Origin: Tuctoria greenei
Lineage: Eukaryota; Streptophyta; Magnoliopsida; Poales; Poaceae
Assembly (NCBI GenBank): GCA_036927565.1
Contig: JAYESD010000012.1
Span: forward strand, 5,208,001-5,272,000
Reading direction: 5' to 3'
DNA: 64,000 bases
Shown here: positions 54,491-64,000 of the stretch, one piece after another
How the letters are laid out: each line of letters starts with the position of its first letter
How positions within the stretch are numbered: the first letter of the stretch is position 1
Position numbers and translations under genes: made by a program
Notes under the pieces: model-generated
Database searches by the model: none
What the model was told of the DNA's origin: nothing
The model's input: the letters and a program-made list of their open reading frames with translations, nothing else

Positions 54491-57400
54491 ATTGTGAGGA
54501 CTCGCAACCAGAGGGATGGCAATGATGAGGAGGAGAACCATGGAGTACCTCAGAACAACGTTGGACAAGGATCTACTCAGGGAGCTATCAACATTGAGCA
54601 GCTATTGGCTATGCAAAACCAGCTCATGCAGACCATGATACAAACAATGGGACGGCTGCAGGCTGGCAACATCAACAATCAACCCCACATGCCTCCACCG
54701 CCACCCCCGCCTCCTCATAACCGATTGGGAGAGTTTATGAGGACTAGGCCGCTGACCTTTGCTCAAGCTGCTGACCCTATGGATGCGGATGATTGGCTCA
54801 AGTCCGTGGAGAAGAAGCTAGCCATTGTCCAATGCAGTGACCGGGAGAAGGTCTTATTTGCTTCTCATCAACTCATTGGAGCAGCTGTGGATTGGTGGGA
54901 TTCCCTATGCAATGCTCATGAGGATCAAGAGAGGATCACCTGGGCGGAATTCAAGGAGAACTTCCGTTCTCATTATGTGCCGGAGGGAGTGATGATCTTG
55001 AAGAGGCAAGAATTTGAGAACTTGAGGCAAGGGAAATCGAGCGTGAGTGAATATCTCAACAAGTTCACTCAACTCTCAAGTTACGCGCCTGAGGATGTTA
55101 GTCGGGACAGCCGGAAGCAATACTTGTTCATGAGGGGCTTGAACAATGAGATCCAAGTACAATTGCTCAATTGTGACTATGCAAATTTCCAGAAGCTTGT
55201 GGACAAAGCAATTGTGGTTGAAAACAAGATCCGTGAGATGGAGCAAGAAACCAAGAGGAAGGCGCCATATCAAGGACAGCAACAAGGAAGTAATGTCCGC
55301 CCTCGATTTGCACCACTCAATGCACCCTATTACAGCTCCTCTATTCCTGCTCAGCGCCCTGGTTATGCACCACGTCCAACTCAGTTTGTGCAGCAGTGTC
55401 CTGTCATGCAAGCACCTAGGCCTCCAATGCCTTATGCACCTCGTGCTAATTTTCCTGCTGCAAATGTTCAAAACCAAGCTCGTCCCAATAATTCTGGTGG
55501 AGTTAAGAAGTGTTATACTTGTGGAGAAGCTGGACACTTTGCGCACCAATGTCCTAAGTCAGGTCTTGGTCAAGGAAGCAATGCACCGAGGCAAAACCCA
55601 AGACCTAATGGAGGACAGCCACAAGGAAGCCGTGGACAGCAGAATTTTGCTCGTGGCAATGTGAATCATGTCTCTACGGAGGATGCTCAACAAGCGGATG
55701 ATGTGGTCATTGGTATGTTTCTTGCAAACTCCAACCCCGCGACTATGTTATTTGATTCCAGAGCATCGCATTCATTCATTGCATCAAAGTATGTTGCCAA
55801 GTATAGTTTGCCTATCTCTCATATGAAGTTTACTCTATTGGTTAAGTCTCCTGGAGGAGAGATGAGGACAAATATAGTATGTCCAAAAGTAAGCCTTAGA
55901 ATAAGGGGGGTAGACTTCTCCGCCAACCTCATAGTTTTGGATTCTCAAGGATTGGACATTATACTTGGTATGGACTGGTTGAGGAAGCACAATGGAGTTA
56001 TTGAGTGTGCCACAAAGACGGTGAAGTTGACTAATGAGGAAGGGATCACCGTAGAATTTGAAGCATCTCAAACCGCACCGAAGCAATTGAAGTTGAATCA
56101 TATGGACGGTGCCACAATTGAGGAGATTCCGGTAGTGTGTGAGTTTTTGGATGTGTTTCCATATGAGTTGCCAGGTATGCCACCCGATCGAGACATTGAG
56201 TTTGTTATTGATTTAATACATGGAACTGCACTTATAGCTAAGAGGCCGTATAGGATGCCTCCTATGGAATTAGCGGAGCTCAAGAAGCAAACTCAAGAGC
56301 AATTAGAGAAGGGTTTTATTCGCCCTAGTTCTTCACCTTGGGGAGCGCCTGTGCTGTTTGTGGACAAGAAGGATGGATCCCAAAGGATGTGCGTGGATTT
56401 CCGAGCTCTCAACGAGGTGACCATCAAGAACAAGTACACCTTGCCCCGTATAGAGGATTTGTTTCATCAGATGAAGGGTGCTTGTGTCTTCTCTAAGATT
56501 GATTTGAGGTCGGGATACTTTCAAATGAAGATTAGACCATCGGACATACCCAAGACAACTTTTAGGACACGGTATGGATCTTATGAGTACACCGTGATGT
56601 CTTTTGGATTGACCAATGCACCTGCCTACTTTATGTACCTCATGAATAAGGTCTTCATGGAGTACTTAGATAAGTTCGTTGTGGTGTTTATTGATGATAT
56701 TATGATCTACTCGAAGGATGAGAAGGAACATGAGGAACACTTGAGGCTTACGTTGCAGAAATTGAGGGAGCATCAGTTGTATGCCAAGTTCAACAAGTGT
56801 CAGTTTTGGTTGAAAGAGGTGCCTTTTTTGGGTCATATCATCTCAGGAGGAGGAGTATCGGTTGACCTTGGTAAAGTGAGGGACGTGTTGAAGTGGGAAC
56901 CGCCGCAAAATGTCAAGGAAATAAGGAGTTTTCTTGGGATGGCTGGGTATTACCGTAGATTCATCAAGGACTTTTCCAAGATAGCCAAGCCTATGACGGA
57001 GTTGCTAATGAAGGGAAAGGCGTTCCAATGGACTGAAGCTTGTCAAAACAGTTTTGAGGAGTTGAAGAAGAAGTTAACAACAGCCCCAGTTTTGGTATTG
57101 CCGGATGTAAGCAAGAGTTTTGATATTTATTGTGACGCATCAAGACAAGGGCTTGGATGTGTATTGATGCAAGAAGGTCAAGTGGTCGCCTATGCATCAA
57201 GATAATTGAAGAAACATGAGCAGAATTACCCCACGCACGATTTGGAACTCGCGGACGTGGTACATGCATTGAAGATTTGGAGACACTATATTCTTGGACA
57301 TAGGCGTGAAATTTATACGGATCATAAGAGTTTGAAGTATATTTTCACACAAACGGATCTGAACTTGAGGCAACGAAGATGGTTGGAGCTCATCAAAGAT

Positions 57401-57691
57401 TATGATTTGGGGATCAACTATCATCCGGGGAAGGCCAATGTAGTGGCCGATGCTTTGAGTAGAAAGGGGGTAAGTCACCAACTCACAGTTCGAGAGATAC
57501 CATCCGAGCTATGCAAGGAGTTTGAACGGTTGAACCTTGGGTTTGTAAACGAGATGGAGATGATGGAGTTAAACCCAACCTTGGAGCAAGAAATTCGAGA
57601 GGCACAAACCACAGATGAGGAGATCAAGGAAATCAAGGAAAGAACCGAAGAAGGGGGAGAATTCAGATTTGACGAGGATGAACATGGTACC
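54491..57691 (+). pseudogene. gag-pol of D, start codon lost, nonsense codon, truncated
   Basis: Where C has ATGGTGAGG after TTTTCTTCAG, D reads ATTGTGAGG, so the start codon is lost. The frame is otherwise open from 54491 to TAA at 57203 (ASR-stop-LKKHEQ, where C has Gln). It shows the same domains as C: gag, CCHC knuckle CYTCGEAGHFAHQC, RT with FIDDIMIYS, RNase H DIYCDASRQGLG. The protease active site reads DSRAS where C has DSGAS, which should abolish catalysis. After the stop, the RNase H and linker continue in frame to 57691, where G3 interrupts. Confidence 0.92.
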
Positions 57692-58522
57692 TGTCGACTG
57701 TTGGAGTCGGCAGATCCCCTGACACTACGAAAGTGTTGAAGGAGTTTGTGGTTCGGTTTGGGCGCGCGGAGACTCAAGAAGGCGTTATGCGATTGGACAC
57801 GAGTGACACAGTAGTTTACGTGGTTCGGGCCGCCTGAGCGTAATACCCTACTCCACGGGTGTGTGTGTGTTGTATTAACTTGTCAGCTTCAGAGTGTTCG
57901 AGCCTTCTCCTCCCGTGTATCGTCGGTTTGTCCTTTTATAGCACAAGGACCAACCGTTACAAGTCAGCCTGGCCCGACATGTGGCCCTAGCGGTTACTAG
58001 TATTGATACACGAGATTAATTGTTGTTAATAACCCTGTAACGGCTCCGACAGTGCCGTTACAGGTGTTAAGACCGTCCTGATTAAGTATCATTAATGTGG
58101 AATTAATGATAATTAATCGGGTCTTGAAGTCCGCGGTCGTCCTTTGAAGATCCGGTGCCGTTACAACGTCTTTTGGAGGTTTGAAGTGGTCAGCTCCGAC
58201 GTGTGGACACGTGGCAGCTTCGGAGCTTGCTTGGGGGAAGCGGGAAGCTCCGGGGTGGCCTGGCACGTGTCAGGTCCGGAGCTTCTCTCGGTCAAGGGTT
58301 ACCTCCGAAGGTGCCATTTTAGTACCTAGCCCGGAGCTTCACCCTTGCGGGTAATAGCTCTGGTCTAACAGTACACGTGGCAACCTAGGGGCTAACCATG
58401 TTGGAGAAGCGGGTCCGGTTACGTCTGGCGTGTGGGCCCCCGAGGGTCTTCAATTTGAGTAGATGTCCTTCCCTTGAGATCTTTGTAACCTCAGGGGGTG
58501 TATGGTTTTTAGGGTACCGACA
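57692..58522 (-). repeat. 3' LTR of G3
   Basis: 831 bp; on the element strand TGTCGGTACCC...GTCGACA. CACGTG boxes are at 58208, 58264 and 58374. The element-strand polypurine tract (GGAGGTAGGTCCAGGGGGCC, 58524-58546) abuts it. Confidence 0.9.
57933..57940 (-). promoter_or_regulatory. TATA box of the G3 LTR
   Basis: Minus-strand TATAAAAG, in the same context as G1 and G2. Confidence 0.7.
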
Positions 58523-59052
58523 GTGGCCCCCTGGACCTACCTCCGGGGAAGGCCAATGGGATGAAGTCATTCCGCTGGAGGTGGGTCCACACTTGTGACT
58601 CTTGAACTGGGTCTTCAAGGGTCTTCGGAGGTGCCTTTGGCGGGGCTTTACGGTTAAGTCCCGACGCGTGGCGGACCTCAGGCGGCAGATAAGATCTTTG
58701 ACGTGCGGATCTCTCGCAATTGAAGGTCGCCGGTTCCCGATACGAAAACCGTATCGGTTCCGCGCGCCTTGTCAGTCCGCCGCCTTTGGGTTTCCCGCCT
58801 CGTGATGACAACTGTTCGCCTGGGTAAGAACCTCGACTTGATCGTCAGGGTGGTCCCGGGCCCTCTTGTCATCGGCTGGGTTGAATTCTTGAGTAGTATC
58901 CTTGACTCCCCTGCAGTTTCCATCCAAGCGTTGCGAGGGCTTACTTAAGAAGGAAAGCGCACCGTCGGGAGTTCTTTACGCTTTCCATCTGTTCTTGCGC
59001 TCAAACTCCCAACTCGTGCTTTGCTCCTCTTCTCTTGCCTAGCTGTGCTGCG
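58523..59052 (+). other. G3 leader region of the antisense ORF
   Basis: Apart from the polypurine tract (58524-58546) no gene is seen. It should contain the promoter and leader of the antisense ORF. A clear TATA box was not found; TTACTTAAGAAGG near 58941 is weak. Confidence 0.5.
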
Positions 59053-62000
59053 ATGGAGTTGGGCCTGCGTGAGAGTCGTTTGAAGACGGAGAGCGATCTG
59101 AAGAAGGTCCGAGCCCTCATGGGGTGGTCGTCGGACTTCTTCAACCATTCGGTCCGCGCCGGCGGAGAGCTTCCCTTTAAAAAGGAGCACTCCGGCGAGA
59201 TGGTGTACTTTTCATCGTACGCCATGGTGGGGCTGATCCCACCGTTTTCTTCCTTCTTCTTGATGCTGCTGGACTTTAATGGTCTGCAGCTATACCACCT
59301 TGGCCCTCACTCCATCCTCCTTGTGTCCATCTTTGTCCACTTCTGCGAGATGTGGGTGGGCATCCCTCCCTGCATCGAGCTCTTCCGAACCTTCTTCACC
59401 GTCCAAACCACCGGCCGAAGCGACGAGTACCTTGGCTTCTACTACTTTGTGAAGCGCAAGAAGTGCCCGTTCAAGTACCTCCGGTCATTCCCTTCCGGGA
59501 AGTGGGATGACTGGAAGAAAGATTGGGTAGTCGTCCGGGTGGAGGAGCACGAGCGGTTGGAGTTGCCAGACGGTCTGCCCGGCATTGATACGTCGGTGTG
59601 GAGCGAAGTTCCGGTGCTGGCGGCAGCTTTCGACCCCGTCCTGTCCAGGATCCGCCAATGTGTGGAGGGAGGATTGACTCCCCAGGCGGTGTTCTGCAAC
59701 TTCCTGTCTAACAGGTGGGCACCGCTGAAGAGGAGGGAGAAGCTCGCCTGGGCCCTCAACAGCGTGATGGACGAGGACCGGGTCGAGACCGGGTTGAAGT
59801 CCAGCATGGTGGGGAAGTCCTTGGAGTTTCACCTCAAGAAATTCCAGCACGGCATCGATGTTGACGGAGAGTACTTGACTCCGCCGCCGGCTTTCCTCCC
59901 CCTGAACGTGGAAGTTGAGTTCAGCAGGGAGCTCCGACGGAAGATGCCCGCGCTTGATGACCTTGGCGTCGTCGAGAGAAGATCGACCGCCCGGTTGGCG
60001 ATTCCCAGATTGTCGGAAGGCGGCTCCGCCCCTGTCTCTCAGCCAAGAGCTGAGGTCACCGGCAAGGGCAAGGAGCTGGCGGAGGAGCCGGAGAGCCGGA
60101 AGAGAAAGCTGCAACATGCTGACGGAAGGTCCGTCGGGCTTGCCACTTCCCCCCCAGTTCCCCGTCCTCAGGAAGGAAGATCCTCCGCCGCCGTGGCGGC
60201 TGTCCCCGTGGTGGGGTCTTTTCGGAGCGCTACTGTTCCGGCGGTGGGATCCTCCCGGAGTGCGGCTGTCCCCTTGGTGGGTCCCTCCGGAGGTGCCAGC
60301 TCCGGGCAGGCGACTCCGGTACGAGAAGCGGTGAGGGCCTCCAGGTCCAGGAGTTCTTCCCGATCAAGGAGAGCTCCGACCCGGGAAACGCCCGCGGCCA
60401 CGGCAAGTCCTGGGAGTCCTCCCGGAGCTCCTACGCCGACTGTGGCTAGCCCGGAACGTCCGGGAAAGAGGTTCCGCGCAAGCTGGTGCGTGAGCCTCCC
60501 AAGGTATTTTTTCTTGCTTACCTCAATTAACTTTTAATTACAGCATCTGTTTGCTCAATTTCTTCGTTCTTTATCTGCAGCGCTCCCAAGAAGGGGAGTG
60601 AAGCTCCGCCCTCGGCCACAGTGTCTGAGGCTGCGGGGGCTTCTGCTCCAGCTCCGGTGCCGCCCCAAGCGGGGGCTACGACATCTCCGGCGCCGGCTGT
60701 CGTGGTCATGGACCTCGACTCGTCTCCAGAAGTTCCCGTGGTAGCGCCGGACCACGGGATTGAAGATGCGCCAACGGCACCCGTTCCGGAGGTTGAAGCT
60801 CCGGGTCCCGGTGCTGCAGAAGTAGAAGCTCCGGCTGTTGAGTCGGAGGATGTAGCGGTCCCGACTTCAGAGCCGGAAAGTGCTGAAGCCCCGGCGGTTG
60901 AGCCGGAGGTAGCTGAAGCCCCAGCATGCGAGCTGGAAGTTGAAGTGGTTCCGGCAGTTGAGCCGGTTACTTCCGAAGCTCCGGTCGCAGAGTCGGTAAT
61001 TATTGGAGCGCCGGCTGCAGAGCCGGTGATTGTGGAGGCGCCGGCCGCAGAGCCGGTGATTGCTGGAGCGCCGGCCGCAGAGCCGGTGGTCGAAGAGGCG
61101 AGGGAGCTTGAGCCTCCCTCAGAAGAAGTGTCCCGGCCGGAGCCAGTGGAGGCGACGACGTCGATGGTACCCGTGGCGGAGCCAGAGTGCCTGAACGAAG
61201 TCGCCGGCCCCCAGCCTGAGGGGGCAAATGAAGACTTGGTGGCGGGACCTTCTTCGGTGGCGACTGAGGCCATCCCGGAGGAGTGCCCTAGTGCCTTGGA
61301 AGCTCGGGGTTCCACTCTCGTAGAGTGGGACCCAATTTTTGTAAATGAAGACCCGCTGGAACCAGCGGAGGAGATCCCAGAAGGTCCGGAGCCCATCTCT
61401 CTGTCGATGTCCATCGACAATGCTTGCTCCAGTCTACGTCAAGTCCAACTAGCCTTCTTCCACGACAGCAAGGCTCTTGAAGAGGAGCGCCAAACCCTTA
61501 GGAGGTGGCGTAATCGACTCCAATTCGAGACCAAGCTGGCGCAGTCGAGGATTGCGGATGACAAGGAATGGATCAGGCGGGAGAAGGTCCGCCTGGAGCT
61601 CTGGGGTGAGCTGCTGGACGAGAGGGAGAGCATGACTCACGCCCTCGACGCCCAATCCCGGGAGTTCCATGACCAAGCTAAGGCTGCTAACGACGCGGCC
61701 AACGCTCGGTTCGATCAACTCGAGGCCATCAGTACCGCACTCATCAAGCGCCGAGAGGCACTTGAGGGAAGGGAAAAGCGGCTCGAGGATGAGGAGCAAA
61801 AACTCCTGGAGCTACGGGATGACGTCTTGCGACGGGAGGATGAGCTCGCCGAGAAAACAGCTCTGGCGGACAAGGGCCTCGAGGAGCGCACTAAAAAATT
61901 GGAAGAGCGCTGCCTCGAGGAGGAGGAGAAGACCTGGGTGCGGGGGCAGGAACTCTACGAGTACGAGTGTGCCCTTGTCGCCCGGGAGAAGAAAATAGAG

Positions 62001-62552
62001 GCTAGGGAGAAAGACCTGGTCGACCGCCGGAACAAGATCCACCTCCGGGAGGAGGAGCTCGGAAGACTTGAGAAGCGGGTTGCTGCGAAGATTCAGCAAA
62101 ACGCCAAAGAAGTTGAGCGCCTCTCCCGCGAGAATTCGGAGCTGGCGGCGGCCCGGAGGTCCTTGGAAGAGATGAAGGGCCTGAGGAAGACGGACTCCCT
62201 GCAGATTTGGGAGTTCCTGAGCAAGGCTGACGATGCACTGGCGCCAATGGGTTTCAGCCCCGTGCTCCCGGACGATCCGGAGCTGGAGCCGGACCTTGCG
62301 TTGCAAGCGTTGAGTGCTGCGGGCAGCAAGCTCTCCAAGGTGGGCGACGTCATCGCGGACCAGCTGGAGGTCGAGGGGCAATCCCTGGCTAAGAACGTCA
62401 CAGAGTATGTGTTGACGTGTTACACTAGCCGGAACCCTCGATTCCCTCTGGACCCGGTGCTTGAAGGCCCCGTCGAAGGAGAAGGCGAAGCTACCCGAGC
62501 CAGCGTGTCGGAGGTCGCCCAGAAGGTCGCCGAATTCTTCCATAGGGTCTAG
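59053..62552 (+). CDS. Antisense ORF of G3, two exons, open (1140 aa predicted)
   Basis: ATG at 59053 (MELGLRESRLKTES); exon 1 59053-60503; intron 60504-60580 (GT...CTGCAG, 77 bp, phase 2); exon 2 60581-62552. The two frames join without a stop. Residues about 50-230 match the grass gypsy-type transposon domain (VGLIPPFSSFFLMLLDFNGL, FCEMWVGIPPCIELF). Next is a basic, serine/arginine-rich part, then a repeated E-A-P-A-x-E-P-V section (about 60780-61110). Then comes a long coiled coil (about residues 765-1020) and a conserved C-terminus (VIADQLEVEGQSLAKNVTEYV). Orientation is opposite to gag-pol, between pol and the 3' LTR, as in Grande-type elements. Its biochemical role is unknown; the coiled coil suggests self-association. 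Splicing is inferred from sequence and supported by the same intron in B. Confidence 0.83.
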
Positions 62553-63815
62553 GACTGTCTTTCTTAGCCTTTACTTGTATCTTCTCTTCTTCCTCAATTT
62601 TGTAATTCCTTGTCTCCAGATGTAATCTCCGGTCTTCAAATGAAATGAAATCCTCACTTTTTTGCGAATTTCATTTTTTTGTCTTCGGCATCTTTGTCTT
62701 CTCTTGGCCCCCTGGTAGATGTGCACAATTTGATTGTGGACATGTACCAAAAGGATGTTGAGTTTTGTTGAAGACAAATATACTTCGAACTCGTATAATT
62801 TAGGTCCGAAGTTTTCGATAGTGAAGGTCCCTTGAAGTCGTCGGAGCTTAGAAGCTCCGGCACTATCCATCGTCGGAGCTTAGTAGCTCCGGCAATAGCC
62901 TCTACCAACACGTTGAGCGTCGATAGTTAATACTTCAAGGTGTCGGAGCTTAGTAGCTCCGGCAATGATCCTTGCCACGCCTGGTTTGTTGGCAACAGAC
63001 TCTAGTGATAGGGTCTTTTCACCATCTTTAAGTCAACGCCGACGGTTGACGCCTTGGTGGGAGTCGGAGCTTGGTTAGCTCCGGTTTTCCTCCATCAATA
63101 TTGGGTTCATTTTTCCTGCACACTTAAGCCAAGAAAAATAGTAAAATTCGTTCCTTATCTATAACTTCGTCGCGGCTTACGGTTCTCAAGAGAATTTCAA
63201 GTTGAACACGATTTTTAGTACAATTGGATGAATTGTCTTTTCTTTTAGATCCAATTGTCCATGGACCCACCTTACTTTGGCCTGCCGGGATGTAGGTAGA
63301 GTGGCGTACTTAGGGTGCTTGACCAGGCTAAGTCGATAGCGCACTCCGGCCCTAGAATGGCTTGGCGGCTTTCAGGCGAGTTGGCCACAGACGACATTTA
63401 AATCTAAAAAATCCGACAATTCAACTCAAATCGTACATAAACCGGTTAAACTAGAACTTCTTAAGAATTGCACGTTTCTGTTATAGACAAGAAAGAGAAA
63501 AATAAAAATGTCGAGCCTATGCAAAAATGAATGCACGTGGAGTCTATTTCACATGAAGATGTCTTTCATTATAGGTCCGGGGTACAGGGGAAACAAGTAC
63601 ACTCTTAGGGTACGGAACCAGGCTAAGTGTGTTTGGTTTCTTGTTTGACCCTGGGTAGTTAGCCACACTTCTAGTCCGGAGACTGTATCAAGTGTTGCAT
63701 GAGCTTTTCAAACCTTTCGGGAAAGGTCCGGCTGCTCTCCCGGAGGAACTACCCGACTCTGTACAATGACTCTATAACATACATTTCAAGTTACTTAAGA
63801 CTCACCTCCGTGGAA
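62553..63815. other. G3 spacer with four GGAGCT/AGCTCC hairpins
   Basis: No ORF is supported. Four copies of a short inverted repeat, of the form TCGGAGCTTAGTAGCTCCGG, lie at 62841, 62873, 62943 and 63064. The segment 63541-63815 matches, inverted, the 3' pol flank of G2 (28311-28580). Bases 62553-62700 probably hold the poly(A) region of the antisense ORF (AATGAAATGAAATCC near 62640). Confidence 0.65.
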
Positions 63816-64000
63816 TTAAGTGTAGAACTTACGGAGGTGCTCGATGTTCCAAGGATTTGGGAGAGGTGTCCCATCCTCAGTAGCCAAGCGAACGCTTCCG
63901 GGACGGGATACTTTGATCACTCGGAAGGGCCCTTCCCAGTCGGGGGAGAGTTTGTTTTGCCCTTCTCTGGATAGTATTCTCCGTAGCACCAGATCGCCTT
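63816..64000 (-). CDS. Integrase C-terminus of G3 (partial, open)
   Basis: The minus-strand reading from the window end is GDLVLRRILSREGQNKLSPD, then WEGPFRVIKVSRPGSVRLA and PNPWNIEHLRKFYT, stop TAA at 63816. It aligns without gaps to the G2 (28120-28310) and B (45890-46078) integrase C-termini. It lacks the TAA that interrupts G2. The rest of pol is beyond the window. Confidence 0.9.
   Translation of the reverse strand, partial: GDLVLRRILSREGQNKLSPDWEGPFRVIKVSRPGSVRLATEDGTPLPNPWNIEHLRKFYT

Larger units (their letters stand above)
51414..57691 (+). mobile_element. Element D: Tekay/Del-type chromovirus (family K), 5' part
   Basis: Same family as C: LTR, primer-binding site, gag and pol up to the integrase zinc region. 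It is cut at 57691 in the codons after EDEHGT by insertion of G3. It is inserted in the 3' LTR of B after AGACG. The 3' part of D should lie beyond G3. Confidence 0.92.
57692..64000 (-). mobile_element. Element G3: Tat-type gypsy element (family T2), 3' part, minus strand
   Basis: From left to right: inverted 3' LTR (57692-58522), polypurine tract, an antisense ORF on the plus strand, a spacer and the 3' end of integrase on the minus strand, where the window ends. It is inserted in D after GTACC. The integrase end and the antisense ORF are both open, unlike their counterparts in G2, B and A. G3 is also the innermost layer, so it is likely the youngest T2 copy here. Confidence 0.9.

Noticed and set aside
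60168..61420. Minus-strand Ser/Thr/Ala-rich repeat ORF (about 60527-61420) as a cell-surface-like protein
   Set aside because: It is the complement of the E-A-P repeat of the spliced G3 antisense ORF, whose plus-strand reading is supported by homology with B.

Overview
This window is plant nuclear DNA, almost certainly from a grass (probably panicoid). It contains no intact host gene. About 98 percent is LTR retrotransposons inserted into one another. The grass call rests on three things: the element types (Ty3/gypsy Tat elements carrying a long antisense ORF, SIRE/Maximus-type Ty1/copia, Tekay/Del-type chromovirus), the GC-rich codon style, and a decayed GC-rich fragment of a host MCTP/FT-interacting-type gene at about 2745-3240.

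Four families are present, labelled here for convenience. Family T1 (Tat-type gypsy): elements A and B. Family T2 (Tat-type gypsy): G1, G2, G3. Family K (chromovirus): C and D. Family S (SIRE-type copia, minus strand): H and I. Layout: A 3' part (1-2729); MCTP fragment (2745-3240); H (3421-6740), broken by G1 (6741-9654), broken by G2 (9655-28592). G2 contains the complete copia I (15297-27121, TSD ATGAT) and is broken again by B (28593-51413). B has C (28990-39344, TSD GGACG) inside its 5' LTR and D (51414-57691) inside its 3' LTR. D is broken by G3 (57692 to beyond the end, minus strand). The chain H > G1 > G2 > B > D > G3 is six layers deep and gives the relative order of insertion. Most coding regions carry stops or frameshifts. 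The readable exceptions are the gag of I, the visible 3' end of the G3 integrase and the G3 antisense ORF.

Several signals go beyond ordinary element anatomy. (1) A 12-bp palindrome, CGGACTWGTCCG, is repeated about 10-20 times just upstream of the TATA box in the U3 of both the copia elements (H, I) and the chromoviruses (C, D), which are unrelated, and is absent from the Tat elements. In I it also occurs in the pol-ORF3 spacer and, in frame, inside gag. (2) In H and I the polypurine tract next to the 3' LTR and a second purine tract about 360-380 bp away sit beside near-perfect inverted repeats. (3) The antisense ORF of the Tat families has a GT-AG intron of the same phase at the same place in T1 and T2, and in G3 the spliced frame is open for 1140 codons. 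(4) The Tat LTRs carry G-box/ABRE-like CACGTG elements, six at about 60-bp spacing in family T1.

All homology calls are from reading translated sequence and from memory of families; no database search was run. Element boundaries come from TG...CA ends, primer-binding sites, polypurine tracts, target-site duplications and comparison of copies within the window.
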